Below are positions 1 to 6,097 of a stretch of 11,206 nt of DNA, piece after piece. The stretch covers positions 1-11,206 of the forward strand of contig JAABRC010000027.1 in NCBI GenBank assembly GCA_011391115.1, given 5' to 3'. Under the pieces are notes generated by a model. It did not search any database. It had not been told where the DNA came from and saw nothing but the letters and a program-made list of their open reading frames with translations. This DNA is from Candidatus Egaibacter danicus (GTDB lineage: Bacteria; Pseudomonadota; Gammaproteobacteria; Burkholderiales; Burkholderiaceae). Each line of letters starts with the position of its first letter. Positions within the stretch are counted from its first letter, which is position 1. A program made the position numbers and the translations under genes.

Positions 1-500
1 GGGCCGAAAAGGCCGGCCATACTGTTCGCCGCGTGCGCGTGGCGACGCTTGACTTTCCGCTGTTGCATAGCCAGCAGGATTGGGAGTATGGCCAGTTGCC
101 AGCCTCGCTGAAGCCTGCGCAGGACGACATTGCCTGGGCGCAACATCTGGTGCTGTTCTTCCCGCTGTGGCTGGGTGACATGCCTGCGTTGCTCAAGGGT
201 TTTCTGGAGCAAGTTGCCCGGCCTGGTTTTGCATTCAAGCCAAAAGGCGACAACCCTTTTGGCAACAAAGGCCTGACCGGTCGCTCCGCGCGCGTAGTCT
301 GCACCATGGGTATGCCCGCGCTGGTTTACCGCTGGTATTTCCGTGCCCACAGCGTCAAGTCGCTGGAGCGCAATGTGCTGGGCTTTGTGGGCATTGCGCC
401 GGTAAACGAAACCCTTATCGGCCTGGTAGACCGTCTTGGTGATGAGGGTGTGCGCGGCTGGTGCGACAAGCTGCGCAAACTCGGGGCGACAGCGACCTAG
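1..500 (+). CDS. Flavodoxin-fold NAD(P)H:quinone oxidoreductase, 5'-truncated by window edge
   Basis: The reading frame is open from the first bases (complete codons from position 3) to a TAG at 498-500, so the gene begins before the window. A GTG at 33 is in frame, but the residues before it (AEKAGHTVRR) already fit the family, so it is not the true start. The motif FFPLWLGDMPALLKGFLEQ, then RPGFAF and a GLTGRSARVVCTMGMP segment, are typical of the flavodoxin-like NAD(P)H dehydrogenase (quinone) family (NQO1/MdaB/KefF-like). These are FMN- or FAD-binding cytosolic enzymes that reduce quinones by two electrons. The missing N-terminus would carry the first beta-strand and phosphate-binding loop. 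The stop overlaps the stop of the convergent channel gene by 4 bp. The family is clear; the physiological substrate is not. Confidence 0.87.
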   Translation, partial: AEKAGHTVRRVRVATLDFPLLHSQQDWEYGQLPASLKPAQDDIAWAQHLVLFFPLWLGDMPALLKGFLEQVARPGFAFKPKGDNPFGNKGLTGRSARVVCTMGMPALVYRWYFRAHSVKSLERNVLGFVGIAPVNETLIGLVDRLGDEGVRGWCDKLRKLGATAT

Positions 501-1357
501 CTGCCTGCAGTTGGGCTGTCCGTCTCGTAAGCGTGAAGTTTGCTGCCACACTGGCGGCAAAACACATCGCCGGAGCCAAGCCCTTCGGTCAGACATTCCT
601 TGCAGGTCCGGGTGGTGACCGGCGCGGTCTGCCCGCGCGCACCCACCATCTCCGCCGTGACAATACCGGTGGGCACGGCCAGGACGCCCCAGCCCATCAA
701 CATCATGATGGAAGCTACCAGCCGGCCCAGATCGGTCTTGGGCGTGATGTCGCCAAAACCGACAGTCGTCATGGTAGTAATACCCCAATAAATCGCCACC
801 GGAATACTGGTGAAGCCGTTCTCCGGTCCCTCAATGACATACATCAGCGTGCCCAGCACCATCACCGCCATCAGAACCACGGACAGAAACACCAGGATCT
901 TGCGGCGGCTGGCAGCCAGCGCACGGGCCAGATAGGTGTATTCCGCAAAGTACTGGGTGAGTTTGAATATGCGGAAAATACGCAGCAGGCGCAGCACTCG
1001 CACATCGATCAAGGCATGCAACTCCGGCATCAGCAACGCCAGATAGGTGGGCAAGATCGCCAGCAAATCGACGATTCCGAAAAAACTGAACACAAAGCGT
1101 AGCGGCCTGGGCGTGCAAAGCAGGCGCGCAATGTACTCTATCGTGAACAACAAGGTGAACCCCCACTCCAGCAGGGTGAGCGCGCTGTGATGGCGACGTG
1201 ATATCGACTCCACACTGTCCAGTACCACGACTACGAGCGACACCACGATCGCGGCAATCAACACCTGGTCAAACAGACGACCAGCTCGGGTGTCAGCCTC
1301 AAACACGATGGTGTAAAGACGGTGCTTCCAGTGAGGCGTCGTCGGCGTAATGGTCAT
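497..1357 (-). CDS. Voltage-gated-type potassium channel (6 TM, ion_trans) with C-terminal zinc ribbon
   Basis: This 286-residue inner-membrane protein has the full Kv-type layout. S1 spans about residues 29-47, S2 60-80 (acidic E64 and E74) and S3 88-110 (D97). S4 spans 118-135, with basic residues every third position (R120, R123, R126, R129, K132). S5 spans 152-174, a pore helix 185-197, the selectivity filter TVGFGD 198-203, and S6 212-238. The filter predicts K+ selectivity and S4 predicts voltage sensing. The cytoplasmic tail carries C252-x2-C255 and C267-x2-C270, a compact zinc-ribbon pattern. The ATG at 1355-1357 lies 8 bp after the stop of the upstream thioredoxin-fold lipoprotein on the same strand, with only a weak ribosome site, so the two genes are probably co-transcribed. 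No cyclic-nucleotide or RCK domain is present. Confidence 0.92.
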   Translation of the reverse strand: MTITPTTPHWKHRLYTIVFEADTRAGRLFDQVLIAAIVVSLVVVVLDSVESISRRHHSALTLLEWGFTLLFTIEYIARLLCTPRPLRFVFSFFGIVDLLAILPTYLALLMPELHALIDVRVLRLLRIFRIFKLTQYFAEYTYLARALAASRRKILVFLSVVLMAVMVLGTLMYVIEGPENGFTSIPVAIYWGITTMTTVGFGDITPKTDLGRLVASIMMLMGWGVLAVPTGIVTAEMVGARGQTAPVTTRTCKECLTEGLGSGDVFCRQCGSKLHAYETDSPTAGS

Positions 1358-1365
1358 ATATGCGC

Positions 1366-1962
1366 TCAGGGCTGGTCGACACCCAGAAAATCAGCCAGCG
1401 CAGCGGTGGCCAGTGCGCCGGTGTTGCTCACCACCTGACCGGTACGCGCGTTCCTGGCCACGATGTAAGGCACCGAGTCCACGCCCAGGCTGTTGAACAA
1501 TTTGGTATTGGCCTTGATGGCCTCCTCGATTTCGGGTGTCACGCTGGCGGACGCAGCGGTGCCGCCGGTCCCGGCCAATAGGGACGCCTCATGCGCCGTC
1601 ATCAGCTCGGCCGGGTTGGCTGCTGACATCAGTGCAGCGCCCTGAGGCGCGCTCTTGGCGTTGATGAACGACACCGGTATCCAGACGAACTTGATTTTCT
1701 TGTGCAACGGCACGGATGCCTGCCACAGGTGCCCGCAATGCGGGCACTGGGGGTCAAACATCACGTATACCGTGTTGGCACTCATCAGTGCACCCACGGT
1801 GAAGCCCTTGCCCTGGGTGGCCAGCGCCTCGTAGGGCGATGCAGATGCGGCACCGGAAGCTGTGGAAACAGTCGTGGCAGATGGCTCTTCTTTAGGCGAG
1901 CAGGCAGACAGGCACAGTGCCAGCGCGCTGACCAGTGGCAAAACCAGGTGGGTGTATTTCAC
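1366..1962 (-). CDS. DsbG/DsbC-like thioredoxin-fold lipoprotein
   Basis: This 198-residue protein starts with GTG (1960-1962), supported by an AAGGAG ribosome site 5 nt upstream. Residues 1-20 form a signal peptide ending in the lipobox LSAC, so C21 should be lipidated and the protein anchored facing the periplasm. A Ser/Ala/Thr-rich linker (about 24-45) leads into a thioredoxin-like domain. This domain has a redox motif CPHC at 73-76 inside FDPQCPHC and a cis-proline motif SVPYIV near P165. This matches the DsbC/DsbG/DsbA-type oxidoreductases that form or isomerise disulfides. Unlike classical DsbC and DsbG it lacks an N-terminal dimerisation domain; the linker replaces it. It is followed 8 bp later by the potassium channel gene. 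Which proteins it serves, and whether it reduces, oxidises or isomerises, cannot be told from sequence. Confidence 0.85.
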   Translation of the reverse strand: MKYTHLVLPLVSALALCLSACSPKEEPSATTVSTASGAASASPYEALATQGKGFTVGALMSANTVYVMFDPQCPHCGHLWQASVPLHKKIKFVWIPVSFINAKSAPQGAALMSAANPAELMTAHEASLLAGTGGTAASASVTPEIEEAIKANTKLFNSLGVDSVPYIVARNARTGQVVSNTGALATAALADFLGVDQP

Positions 1963-1967
1963 GAAAA

Positions 1968-1973
1968 CTCCTT
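1968..1973 (-). promoter_or_regulatory. Strong ribosome binding site for the DsbG-like lipoprotein
   Basis: The minus-strand sequence AAGGAG lies 5 nt before the GTG at 1962. It is what fixes this non-ATG start, because the next in-frame ATG is far inside the mature domain and would remove the signal peptide. Confidence 0.8.
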
Positions 1974-1986
1974 GTGCAATGGCAGC

Positions 1987-1992
1987 ATTGTA
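1987..1992 (-). promoter_or_regulatory. Candidate -10 box for the lipoprotein-channel operon
   Basis: TACAAT on the minus strand matches the sigma70 -10 consensus at 5 of 6 positions and would give a leader of about 18-20 nt containing the AAGGAG site. No good -35 hexamer is seen 16-18 bp upstream, so the promoter would be weak or activator-dependent. This is a prediction only. Confidence 0.4.
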
Positions 1993-2034
1993 TTTCGGGA
2001 GTTTTTGGCCTCCAGCGCCTGTGAAATGTGCCCA

Positions 2035-2059
2035 AGCAGCTATGGAAAGAATAGCGCTT
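2035..2059. repeat. Imperfect AGCTAT...ATAGC palindrome, copy 1
   Basis: This intergenic element lies between the divergent lipoprotein and sirB2-like genes. AGCTAT and AATAGC arms flank a short A-rich centre. Over 19 bases it matches the palindrome at 10501-10519 at 14 positions. It resembles small AGCTAT-armed intergenic repeats that I recall from Comamonadaceae genomes. That link is from memory and is not shown by this window. Confidence 0.35.
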
Positions 2060-2099
2060 CCCCAGCCAGTACGATATCCCCTACCCGTTGGTACAAACC

Positions 2100-2483
2100 A
2101 TGACCTACCTGCTCGTCAAACACCTTCACATCACCTGTGCTGTTCTGAGCGGCAGCTTCTTCCTGCTGCGTGGCGTGTGGATGCTGCTTGAATCAGACGC
2201 GCTGCAGCGCCGGTGGGTCAAAGTGGTGCCGCATGTGGTGGATACAGTACTGCTGACCACCGCGCTGACGATGGTTTTCTGGAGCGCCCAGTACCCCCTT
2301 GTGCAGCCCTGGCTCACTGCCAAAGTCCTGGCCTTGCTGGCTTACATCGTACTGGGCACCATCGCACTCAAACGCGGCCAGACTAAAGCTACCCGAACGG
2401 CAGCGCTGGTAGCCGCACTGGCCGTCTTTGCCTATATTGTGCTGGTTGCGCTGAGTCGTCAGGTCATGCCGTTCCTGGCTTGA
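2100..2483 (+). CDS. SirB2-family integral membrane protein
   Basis: This is a 127-residue protein with four predicted transmembrane helices (about 8-29, 44-62, 71-90, 99-118). The N-terminal KHLHITCAVLSGSFFLLRG motif and the later PHVVDTVLL motif are hallmarks of the SirB family, named for a Salmonella locus that raised invasion gene expression; the biochemical role is unknown. I chose the ATG at 2100 because the protein then begins MTYLLVKHLH, as relatives do. A TTG at 2088 in the same frame would add four residues, and neither start has a good ribosome site. It is transcribed away from the lipoprotein-channel unit and converges on the phasin-like gene, with 10 bp between the two stops and no visible terminator. 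Confidence 0.85.
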   Translation: MTYLLVKHLHITCAVLSGSFFLLRGVWMLLESDALQRRWVKVVPHVVDTVLLTTALTMVFWSAQYPLVQPWLTAKVLALLAYIVLGTIALKRGQTKATRTAALVAALAVFAYIVLVALSRQVMPFLA

Positions 2484-2493
2484 CCGGAAACTG

Positions 2494-2955
2494 TCAGCGG
2501 CTGGCAATCTTGCTGGCCAGGCCAGCGGTCGTTTTCTCAAGCTGGGTTGCCAGCGTGCACAGCACCTCCGCACCGGGACGCGCCGCCTGGGCCAGCGTGT
2601 TCAGCGTGGTGACGCCAGTTTTTTCTTCAAACAGGTGCGCATTGGCGGCCAGGCGTTCTACACCGGCTTCAGCCAGCTTCACCATCTGGTTCACGGCTTC
2701 CTGCGCGCCGTTCGACGTGACGCTCAAACCCTTGATGGTGAAGCCGCAAAACGCCTGCTGCAACGCCGTCGCATTTTTTGCCACGCCAGCTTCCAGTTGC
2801 GAGCGTGACTCGCGCAGGGCGCGGTTCCAGCTGGCTTCCATCAAGCCCACAGCGCGCTCGCCACCAGCGCGGTAAGCGTGAATCACGTGTTTGGCAGTGT
2901 TGCCGTAAGACTCGATTACTTCATTGGCGACGGTAGAGAGGTTTTTGGCGGTCAT
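2494..2955 (-). CDS. Phasin-like small helical protein
   Basis: This 153-residue, almost wholly alpha-helical protein has no signal peptide or membrane segment and is rich in Ala, Leu, Glu and Lys with amphipathic spacing. The pattern matches phasin-family proteins, which coat polyhydroxyalkanoate granules and affect their size and number. The end (ATQLEKTTAGLASKIASR) is typical of phasin C-termini. The ATG at 2953-2955 has an AGGA site about 8 nt upstream. The frame stays open to 3300, but that extension would run over the oxidoreductase gene and has no helical phasin character. No PHA synthase or regulator lies in the window, so a PHA role rests on the protein alone; a different coiled-coil or stress-related role is possible. 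Confidence 0.55.
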   Translation of the reverse strand: MTAKNLSTVANEVIESYGNTAKHVIHAYRAGGERAVGLMEASWNRALRESRSQLEAGVAKNATALQQAFCGFTIKGLSVTSNGAQEAVNQMVKLAEAGVERLAANAHLFEEKTGVTTLNTLAQAARPGAEVLCTLATQLEKTTAGLASKIASR

Positions 2956-3028
2956 GGGATTTTCCTGGGCAAAGTTGAGAAGAGATGACGTCATTGTGCA
3001 AACTGGTGCAGGCCTGCTGTAGTGAACG

Positions 3029-3048
3029 CTCCCTAGCGGGCTAGGGAG
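3029..3048. promoter_or_regulatory. Perfect 8-bp inverted repeat, candidate operator
   Basis: CTCCCTAG and CTAGGGAG are exact reverse complements separated by CGGG. No T-run follows on either strand, so it is not a Rho-independent terminator. It sits between divergent genes. If the weak -10 at 3085 is real, its centre would be near -58 of the oxidoreductase promoter, a usual place for an activator. Confidence 0.5.
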
Positions 3049-3113
3049 GTACGCCGAAAACTGGCACATTTCCCCCGTGTCAGGTACATTCGCCGACGTA
3101 AGCCAACATTTTT

Positions 3114-3119
3114 GGGGAG
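3114..3119 (+). promoter_or_regulatory. Ribosome binding site of the oxidoreductase gene
   Basis: GGGGAG lies 10 nt before the ATG at 3130, separated by a T-rich stretch. It supports 3130 over the in-frame TTG at 3112, which overlaps the site itself. Confidence 0.55.
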
Positions 3120-3129
3120 CCTTTTTTTC

Positions 3130-4518
3130 ATGGATCTGCAAGCGATAGACACCGACTACCTCATCGTCGGCAGCGGCGCGGCCGGCATGGCATTTGCCGA
3201 TACCTTGCTCGATGAATCCAGCGCCCGCATCGTCATGGTTGACCGGCACCATGGCCCGGGCGGGCACTGGAACGACGCCTACCCCTTTGTTCGCCTGCAC
3301 CAGCCGTCGGCCTATTATGGTGTCAACTCAAAAAAGCTGGGCAACGACGCCAAAGACGCCACCGGACTCAACGCCGGCATGTACGAGCGCGCCACCGGTG
3401 CAGAAATAGTCAGCTATTACGAGCAGCTCATGCAAGCCTTTCTGACAACCGGGCGCTTGCAGTACTTTCCCATGTGCGACTACATGGGTGACTACCAGTT
3501 CAAGTCACTCATGTCAGGTGCGGTACGGCACGTGAACGTACACAAGAAGATTGTCGACACCACTTACTTCAATACAGCGGTGCCGTCTACCCACCCGCCC
3601 AAATACGGCGTGGCCAGCGGCCTTACATGCATACCGGTCAACGAGTTGGCGCAGGTGAAGCGGCCCCGTTCCGGCTACGTGGTTGTTGGCTCCGGCAAAA
3701 CGGGCATTGATGCATGCCTGTGGCTGCTGGAAAACGGTGCCGCGCCAGAGTCCATCACCTGGATCATGCCGCGCGACGCCTGGTACATGAATCGCGCGTT
3801 GGTCCAGCCGGGTGAAGATTTTTTTACCCAGTCCTATGGGGCTTTTGCGACACAGCTGGAAGCGGCGGCGCAGGCACAGTCGGTGCCAGATCTGTTTGAC
3901 CGGCTGAGTGCCAGCAAGGTGCTGCTGCGGCTGGATGATGGCGTGGAGCCCTCCATGTACCACGGAGCCATCATGTCCGAGGCTGAAATGGCCTCGCTCA
4001 AGACCATCAGAAACATCGTTCGGCTGGGTCGTGTGAAACGCATTGAAATAGACCAGATCGTTCTGGAAAAAGGCACGATCGCCTCTGACCCGGACCGCCT
4101 GTATATCGATTGCTCGGCCTCCGCGGTGGAACGCCGGCCGGAGGTGCCGGTGTTTGATGGCAACCGGATTACGGTGCAGATGGTACGAACGTTTCAGCCC
4201 ACCTTCAGTGCCGCGTTCATCGCCCATATTGAGGCCAGCTACGATGACCAAGCCGAAAAGAACGACATCTGCCGCGTGATTCCCATGCCCAGTGAGCCCA
4301 TACACTGGCTCAGCATGATGGCGGTGAACATGGCCAACCAACATAGATGGTCCAAAAACAAGGATCTGCGCAGCTGGGTTGCCCGGTCCCGCCTGGACGG
4401 GTTCACTGCCATGGCCCACCGCGTGCAGCCTGCCGATGCGGAAAAGATGGCGTTGCTGCAGCGTTATGCAGTGAGCGCCAGCCCTGCGGCGGCCAATTTG
4501 CAGAAGCTGCTGGCGTAA
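3130..4518 (+). CDS. FAD/NAD(P)-binding oxidoreductase, flavin monooxygenase-like
   Basis: This 462-residue soluble protein has two Rossmann dinucleotide motifs. The first, GSGAAG at 14-19 after a hydrophobic beta-strand and with D38 at the end of the second strand, should bind FAD. The second, GSGKTG at 187-192, should bind NAD(P)H. GGHW at 44-47 follows the FAD site as in flavin-containing monooxygenase and related NAD(P)-binding proteins. The class-specific fingerprint of FMOs and Baeyer-Villiger enzymes (FxGxxxHxxxW/D) is not visible between the two Rossmann motifs, so the reaction should not be called a monooxygenation. The C-terminal third (350-460) is not recognised. It is transcribed alone, divergent from the phasin-like gene, and ends 28 bp from the convergent DUF938 gene. 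The enzyme class is well supported; the substrate is unknown. Confidence 0.78.
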   Translation: MDLQAIDTDYLIVGSGAAGMAFADTLLDESSARIVMVDRHHGPGGHWNDAYPFVRLHQPSAYYGVNSKKLGNDAKDATGLNAGMYERATGAEIVSYYEQLMQAFLTTGRLQYFPMCDYMGDYQFKSLMSGAVRHVNVHKKIVDTTYFNTAVPSTHPPKYGVASGLTCIPVNELAQVKRPRSGYVVVGSGKTGIDACLWLLENGAAPESITWIMPRDAWYMNRALVQPGEDFFTQSYGAFATQLEAAAQAQSVPDLFDRLSASKVLLRLDDGVEPSMYHGAIMSEAEMASLKTIRNIVRLGRVKRIEIDQIVLEKGTIASDPDRLYIDCSASAVERRPEVPVFDGNRITVQMVRTFQPTFSAAFIAHIEASYDDQAEKNDICRVIPMPSEPIHWLSMMAVNMANQHRWSKNKDLRSWVARSRLDGFTAMAHRVQPADAEKMALLQRYAVSASPAAANLQKLLA

Positions 4519-4546
4519 TGGCTGGTCTTGCAGTCATTCAGACTCG

Positions 4547-5170
4547 CTAGCTTCCTCGCGTCCACACCAGCAACAGGTTGTTCGCCGGCATGGCGTGCCG
4601 CGCGGACAGCCGCAGCCCGGCGCGTGTGGCCTCAAGCACCACATCTTCAAGGCGGCGGATACCCCACTCGGGGTTTTGCGCGCGCAGGCTCTGGTCAAAG
4701 TCCAGGTTGCCCGGCGAGGTGGGCACTTCGTCTTCCAGATAAGGCCCATAGGTGATCAACACGCCGTCCGGCACCAGGTGCCGGGCGCTACCCTGCATCA
4801 GCGCGGTGCAGGTAGACCAGGGTGCAATGTGCAGCATGTTGGCGCAGTAAATGGCGTCAAATCGGGGAGTCTCCTGCTGCGCACGACCAGCCAGCCATCG
4901 TGGTTCCATCACGTCCAGCCGTACCGGCGGGCGTACATTGGCGAGCCGTTCCAGTGCCACGCGTGCGGCTATGGCGGGCAGGGCATCAGCCTGCCAGTCG
5001 GTCGGTTGCCATATCCAATGTGGCATCCCGGCTGCAAACCAGGTTACATGCTGGCCGGTGCCAGATGCAATCTCCAGCGCGCTGCCCTGCGCAGGCAGCA
5101 CTTCGCGCAGCACGTCCAGTATGGGCTGCTTGTTGCGGTCGGCCGCAAGGCTGTGAGGAAGATGGGTCAC
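4547..5170 (-). CDS. DUF938 / METTL26-type SAM-dependent methyltransferase-like protein
   Basis: This is a 207-residue cytosolic protein. The N-terminal block RNKQPILDVL (12-21), the SAM-binding motif I LEIASGTGQH (32-41), WQPTD (54-58), YCANMLHIAPWS (108-119) and GVLITYGPY (136-144) are the signature of DUF938, the bacterial family related to human METTL26. The fold predicts SAM binding; no substrate is established. I set the start at GTG 5168-5170 because it overlaps the stop of the upstream transporter gene as GTGA, with AGGG just upstream, and because homology begins here. The longer open frame up to 5425 overlaps the transporter gene and is not protein-like. It is the last gene of a three-gene unit, suggesting translational coupling to sulfur transport proteins. 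Confidence 0.87.
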   Translation of the reverse strand: MTHLPHSLAADRNKQPILDVLREVLPAQGSALEIASGTGQHVTWFAAGMPHWIWQPTDWQADALPAIAARVALERLANVRPPVRLDVMEPRWLAGRAQQETPRFDAIYCANMLHIAPWSTCTALMQGSARHLVPDGVLITYGPYLEDEVPTSPGNLDFDQSLRAQNPEWGIRRLEDVVLEATRAGLRLSARHAMPANNLLLVWTRGS

Positions 5171-5589
5171 TTTGCCCTGAGTCCCTGCACCAGCGCGCCC
5201 AGCGCAATGCCCGCCAGCGCCCACAGCAAGCTCCAGTTGCCCGCGCCCAGGCCCGCAATGGCCGGGCCGGGGCATACGCCGCACAGGCCCCAACCTACGC
5301 CGAACAGCGCTGCGCCCATGGCGGTGTCTCGGTTCCATCTGCTGGGGTGCTGGTGAAAGTGATCGTCCAGCAGTGGCCGTGCCATCAGACGGGGTGCCAG
5401 CTTGTAAACCAGCATCACCACCCATACCGCGCCGCCCATCACCAGCATCAGACCCAGGTCCTGAAAGCGCAGAAAGCCCAGCACCACTTCGGGTCGGATC
5501 ATGGTGGAAAACGACAGGCCAAAGCCGAACAGCAGGCCTGCCGTCAGTGTGGACAGGGCTCGGGTCAGGTTGATGCGGGTATCTTTCAT
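5167..5589 (-). CDS. YeeE/YedE-family transporter, C-terminal half-type subunit (DUF6691)
   Basis: This 140-residue membrane protein has about four helices. GLLFGFGLSFSTMIRPEVVLGFL (18-40) and the GWGLCGVCPGPA block (99-110, with C103 and C106) mark it as the second-half type of split YeeE/YedE (sulf_transp) proteins, also called PmpB-like. Full-length relatives such as the thiosulfate importer TsuA use conserved cysteines in the pore to pass thiosulfate. The ATG at 5587-5589 overlaps the stop of the upstream subunit as ATGA and has an AGGTGG ribosome site 5 nt upstream (5595-5600). The open frame continues to 5688, but inside the preceding gene. It presumably pairs with that subunit to form one transporter. 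The transported species is inferred from the family, not shown. Confidence 0.86.
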   Translation of the reverse strand: MKDTRINLTRALSTLTAGLLFGFGLSFSTMIRPEVVLGFLRFQDLGLMLVMGGAVWVVMLVYKLAPRLMARPLLDDHFHQHPSRWNRDTAMGAALFGVGWGLCGVCPGPAIAGLGAGNWSLLWALAGIALGALVQGLRAK

Positions 5590-6059
5590 GCCAGCCACCT
5601 GGCTGCCAGGTTGGCCGTCATGAACGCGGTGGCCATGAAAGTCAGCACCGCCATCAGAGAGGGTAATTGCAGCGAACCCAGCCCGCAAATGCCGTGGCCT
5701 GATGTGCAGCCGTTACCCAGGCGCGCGCCATAGCCGACAAAGAACCCGCCCACCAGCAGCTGCCACTCGGGTACCGCCGTCGCTTCACGCACGCCGCCCG
5801 CAAAGCCCAGCCACCACACCAGCGCACCGAGAATCAACCCCGCCGCATAGACCAGCCGCCAGTCGCGCGAATCGACAAACCGTGCCTGCTGAAAAAATGA
5901 CTGGCGCACCACGTAAGACCAGGTGCTGGAAAACACCGTGCTCATGCCGCCGATGCGACCCGTGAGCACGAACAAAAGCGCGGTGCCCATGCCAATGAGC
6001 ACCCCACCCAGCAGATAGTGCTGCCAGCCCAGGGGAAAGAGGGAAAGAGAAATAGTCAT
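5586..6059 (-). CDS. YeeE/YedE-family sulfur-compound transporter, N-terminal half-type subunit
   Basis: This 157-residue membrane protein has about four to five helices. The decisive motif is GNGCTSGHGICG at 115-126, carrying C118 and C125, preceded by VGYGARL. The N-terminal LLGGVLIGMGTALLFVLTGRIGG segment is typical of the first-half subunit (PmpA-like). Together with the 140-residue protein that follows, it should make one transporter of the type that imports thiosulfate or a related sulfur species. The ATG at 6057-6059 has no convincing ribosome site, and a GATAAT at 6068-6073 sits so close that the mRNA could be nearly leaderless. No BigR-type regulator or sulfurtransferase gene accompanies it in the window, unlike the sulfide-detoxification loci where such pairs are also found. 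Confidence 0.88.
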   Translation of the reverse strand: MTISLSLFPLGWQHYLLGGVLIGMGTALLFVLTGRIGGMSTVFSSTWSYVVRQSFFQQARFVDSRDWRLVYAAGLILGALVWWLGFAGGVREATAVPEWQLLVGGFFVGYGARLGNGCTSGHGICGLGSLQLPSLMAVLTFMATAFMTANLAARWLA

Positions 6060-6067
6060 GGGGTAGG

Positions 6068-6073
6068 ATTATC
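6068..6073 (-). promoter_or_regulatory. Candidate -10 box of the YeeE/YedE operon
   Basis: GATAAT on the minus strand matches 5 of 6 consensus positions. Its 3' edge is 8 nt before the ATG at 6059, so transcription would start at or next to the start codon. The -35 region (CTGGAA, 17 bp upstream) is poor. Low-confidence prediction. Confidence 0.25.
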
Positions 6074-6097
6074 AATCGGCCATATTTCTTTTCCAGG

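Larger units (their letters stand above)
2956..3129. promoter_or_regulatory. Divergent control region with three palindromes
   Basis: These 174 bp separate the phasin-like gene (-) from the oxidoreductase gene (+). They contain three perfect or near-perfect dyads: ATGACGTCAT at 2985-2994, GCAGGCCTGC at 3008-3017, and CTCCCTAG-CGGG-CTAGGGAG at 3029-3048. Toward the oxidoreductase there is a weak -10-like TACATT at 3085-3090 without a clear -35. The region is probably a shared regulatory zone; the binding proteins are unknown. Confidence 0.5.

Noticed and set aside
488..520. GACAGC...GCTGTC hairpin at the end of the first gene
   Set aside because: Only 6 bp with a 21-base loop and no T-run on either strand; not a credible terminator.
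461..1102. 213-residue plus-strand open frame rich in Gln, His and Arg
   Set aside because: It is antisense to the potassium channel, which has complete motifs. The composition is that expected of an opposite-frame shadow in GC-rich DNA.
3067..3090. Possible sigma54 promoter (TGGCAC near 3062)
   Set aside because: The -12 GC is not at the required distance from the -24 GG, so the match fails.
2956..3300. N-terminal extension of the phasin-like frame beyond 2955
   Set aside because: It would overlap the oxidoreductase gene and its control region, has no phasin character, and the ATG at 2955 has its own ribosome site.
3514..4419. 301-residue minus-strand open frame
   Set aside because: Opposite-strand shadow of the oxidoreductase; no recognisable motif and His/Gly/Arg-rich shadow composition.
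5171..5425. Upstream extension of the DUF938 frame
   Set aside because: It lies inside the second YeeE/YedE gene, is Arg/Gly/Pro-rich without motifs, and the GTGA junction at 5167-5170 gives a better start.
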